A stretch of DNA of 64,000 bases from contig NZ_LR699555.1 of NCBI RefSeq assembly GCF_902459535.1, positions 124,001 through 188,000 of the forward strand, written 5' to 3'. This stretch comes from Paraburkholderia dioscoreae (GTDB lineage Bacteria > Pseudomonadota > Gammaproteobacteria > Burkholderiales > Burkholderiaceae). The position numbers and the translations under genes are program-made. The stretch's first letter is position 1. Each line of letters starts with the position of its first letter. Positions 62,139-64,000 of the stretch are shown in pieces. The notes under the pieces were generated by a model that made no database searches, had not been told where the DNA came from, and worked only from the letters and a program-made list of their open reading frames with translations.

Positions 62139-62434
62139 GAGATTCCCTTCGTTCTGAAGTTGACGGTACGACACCGGGCCAGCAATGATCGGGCTAACGC
62201 TAGACCGTGCGCGGCGTAAATTCATGTTAGAACGCCTCACGGCGAGCCGCTATAAAAAAAGCGGTGATGGATCGGGTTATTTTGGTGCGTCTGGGATGCC
62301 AATCTGGATGCCATTCAGCACGCGTCCTGAATGAACGCAGAATTGCGAAACGCATGGCAGAAACGCGAAAGAATCGCAGCTGCGTGGAGCCTAGACTGAA
62401 GTTCATCGCATGACGGTACAGCTTGGAGTCCCAC

Positions 62435-63010
62435 ATGGATGAACTGTTTGGACGCGCTTGGTGGATGCTCATTCTGCGTGGCACGGTAGCGCTACTGTTT
62501 GGCGTTCTGGCGTTATTCTGGCCCGGCCTCACTCTGCTACTTCTTATCACCCTCTTTAGCGCCTACGCAATCGCCAGCGGCATTGTCGCGATTGTCGGGG
62601 CCATCCGCTACCGCGCGACGCACGGCGGCTGGTGGGTGCCCTTGCTGCTCGGCATCTGCAGCATCGGCGCCGGTATGATCGCCGCGTTAGTGCCGGGCAT
62701 TACCACGCTCGTGCTGGTCGCCATCATCGGAGCAAACGCGATTATCACCGGCGTATTCGATCTGATCGCAGCAACGCGGCTGCACAGGCGCCTGCGCAAT
62801 GCGTGGATGCTGGTGCTAAGCGGAGTGCTGTCCGTGCTGTTCGGCATCTTCGTGCTGCTCTTTCCGGGCGCCGGCGCACTAGCGCTCGTCTGGCTGATCG
62901 GCGTGTATGCGCTGTTCACGGGCGCGCTGCTGTTCGTACTCGGCATCACTGCGCGTGCCTGGCGCCGTGACGGCCTGACCGGCGAGCCACACGCGCCATT
63001 GCATCCGTAA
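62435..63010 (+). CDS. HdeD-family (DUF308) membrane protein (191 aa)
   Basis: ATG 62435 follows TTGGAG at a suitable distance; a TTG four codons earlier is possible. Six membrane helices in three hairpins with the family motif LRGTVALLFGVLALFWPG repeated in weaker form (LSGVLSVLFGIFVLLFPG). HdeD-type proteins are linked to acid resistance. Placed in the stress cluster, 150 bases before the Hsp20 gene on the same strand. Confidence 0.9.
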   Translation: MDELFGRAWWMLILRGTVALLFGVLALFWPGLTLLLLITLFSAYAIASGIVAIVGAIRYRATHGGWWVPLLLGICSIGAGMIAALVPGITTLVLVAIIGANAIITGVFDLIAATRLHRRLRNAWMLVLSGVLSVLFGIFVLLFPGAGALALVWLIGVYALFTGALLFVLGITARAWRRDGLTGEPHAPLHP

Positions 63011-63160
63011 ACGCACCTCTCACGAGCACTCGTAGGTTACAAGATCAAAGCCGCGGCCAACCCCGCGCCGCTCGCATCTGGAGGTCGAATGGACCACCCG
63101 CCATCTCCAGTGGTCCAGCCTCAGGTCTGGCACTGGCGCACCTCACGTAAGGAGAATCAC

Positions 63161-63793
63161 ATGCTTCTGGATCTCGACAAATGGAATCCGTTCCGGTTTT
63201 TACGCTCGCACCCCGCGCAAAAAAACGCATCGGGCCAGACCGGTGCGCCGCGCATCAATCAGGAGAGCGCCCGGCAAAATGGGCAACAGACGGGCGGCAC
63301 GCAAACGGGTAACGGGGCACCGATTGCAGCGGCTGCTGCGCCGGTACTCGCGCCTGCCAGCTGGCCGCTGCCTGATCCGATTCATCTGTTCGCCGAATTG
63401 ATCCGCGATCCGTTCGGCGGGCGTGGACCGCTCGGGAGCTGGTTCGGCGACTTCAGCGCGAGCGAGTTTCAACCGCGGATTGACGTCACCGACGAAGGCG
63501 ACGCACTGCGTATTGTCGTTGAATTGCCGGGCATGACCCGCGACGACGTCGAACTCGAAGTGATTGAAGACATGCTGATCATCAGCGGCGACAAGCGTTT
63601 CGAATCGACGAGCGAAGAACAGGGATGCTATCGGGTCGAGCGGTCGTTTGGACACTTTCAGCGCGCGGTCCCGCTGCCCGCGGGCATCGATCTCGATCGG
63701 GCAGAGGCCAGATTTGAAAACGGCATGCTGACGCTGCGCGTCCCCAAAGCGGCCGGAGAACCGGCAGCGAAGCGGCGCATCGAGATCAAATAA
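63161..63793 (+). CDS. Hsp20-family small heat-shock protein (210 aa)
   Basis: ATG 63161 after AAGGAGAATCAC is chosen; the frame from 63089 has no support. An Ala/Gln/Gly-rich N-terminal arm of about 100 residues precedes the alpha-crystallin domain: FQPRIDVTDEGDALRIVVELPGM, then VERSFGHFQRAVPLP and ARFENGMLTLRVPK. It binds unfolding proteins without ATP. The long N arm is typical of plasmid or secondary-replicon Hsp20 genes in Burkholderiaceae. Same strand as the hibernation-factor gene that follows after 30 bases. Confidence 0.93.
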   Translation: MLLDLDKWNPFRFLRSHPAQKNASGQTGAPRINQESARQNGQQTGGTQTGNGAPIAAAAAPVLAPASWPLPDPIHLFAELIRDPFGGRGPLGSWFGDFSASEFQPRIDVTDEGDALRIVVELPGMTRDDVELEVIEDMLIISGDKRFESTSEEQGCYRVERSFGHFQRAVPLPAGIDLDRAEARFENGMLTLRVPKAAGEPAAKRRIEIK

Positions 63794-63823
63794 CATCATC
63801 CGTACTCTGTGGTCGGTCCTATC

Positions 63824-64000
63824 GTGAACCAACTCGTCAGCTTCCGAGGTCTCGATGATTCGGCCCACGCCAGCATCGAGCAACAGATTGGTGAACTGGC
63901 CGCGCACCATCCGAAGCGGCATCTGCACCCGTCTTCGACGGAACTGGTCAGTTTGCGGGTGGGTGTGGAAAGGGACACTCTGTGTAGCGGCGACGCTTAT
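63824..64000 (+). CDS. Ribosome hibernation factor (HPF/S30AE) fragment, cut by window edge
   Basis: GTG 63824 starts a frame with the S30AE-like pattern QLVSFRGLDDSAHASIEQQI, then ELVSLRVGVERD, which runs off the right edge after 59 codons. HPF-type proteins dimerise or silence 70S ribosomes under stress. Its neighbours (Hsp20, HdeD) support a stress role. The weak start and absence of the rest keep the confidence moderate. Confidence 0.6.
   Translation, partial: MNQLVSFRGLDDSAHASIEQQIGELAAHHPKRHLHPSSTELVSLRVGVERDTLCSGDAY

Noticed and set aside
1..64000. tRNA, rRNA and riboswitch genes
   Set aside because: None recognised on reading both strands; no tRNA-like attachment site was found for the large recombinase.

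Overview
The window looks like part of a large conjugative plasmid or secondary replicon of a Burkholderiaceae bacterium (Burkholderia/Paraburkholderia/Caballeronia type). The evidence is high GC with strong third-position GC, an RPA-type replication initiator with iterons, two ParA/ParB partition modules, and Burkholderia-style IS5 and IS256 elements. Host assignment is inference; no rRNA or chromosomal marker is present.

Positions 1-11900 resemble a conjugative leading region. Five short minus-strand gene groups (an ArdC-like antirestriction gene, a PP-loop/PAPS-reductase-like gene, a DUF6884-like gene and about ten unknowns) each follow a copy of one repeated GC-rich element (about 758-918, 3389-3545, 5158-5312, 7788-7940, 11479-11635). 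Each copy is a long imperfect hairpin carrying TTGACG-N16-(TACGAT or TAAGGT). In duplex DNA this promoter points away from the genes; in a folded plus strand it would point into them. That is the layout expected of Frpo-like single-stranded-DNA promoters. One divergent copy keeps the hairpin through paired changes. An IS5-family element with CTAG target duplications splits the fifth copy from its genes.

Positions 11900-25900 hold the maintenance core. It contains a small two-gene membrane pair, an iteron origin with a DnaA box (14041-14560), and rep, a TrfB-like repressor, parB and parA on the minus strand. Three small plus-strand genes follow, then a second minus-strand parA-parB-rep unit. 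Between this parB and rep lies a candidate counter-transcribed RNA (21343-21455) with a good promoter, two hairpins sharing one 7-base loop, and a terminator. Three copies of TTTCGCATGCGAAA (3766, 19229, 23928) are candidate parS sites. A large tyrosine recombinase, coupled to an unknown gene, ends this block.

Positions 27000-47900 are a defence and transposon block. After a decayed SNF2-helicase fragment comes a translationally coupled four-gene operon (29053-43334): a DEAD helicase with a likely C-terminal nuclease domain, a DrmD-like SNF2 helicase, a large Eco57I/DrmMI-like adenine methyltransferase and an SMC/Rad50-like ATPase. It resembles DISARM and Druantia but matches neither gene set, and it is the best candidate for an unusual system. 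Next to it, a compact tniA-tniB-tniQ transposon with TGT ends (43567-46864) truncates an ATPase gene.

Positions 48200-64000 are a mosaic: a MerR regulator with a divergent methyltransferase, a four-gene scrap of a P2-like prophage including nested Rz/Rz1 spanins, transposon-end-like direct repeats, a diguanylate cyclase, an old-yellow-enzyme reductase, and an AraC regulator next to an IS256-family element. Wrecks of a dienelactone hydrolase and a maleylacetate reductase suggest a lost chloroaromatic pathway. A stress cluster (MgtC, PRC-barrel, HdeD, Hsp20, hibernation factor) follows at the right edge.
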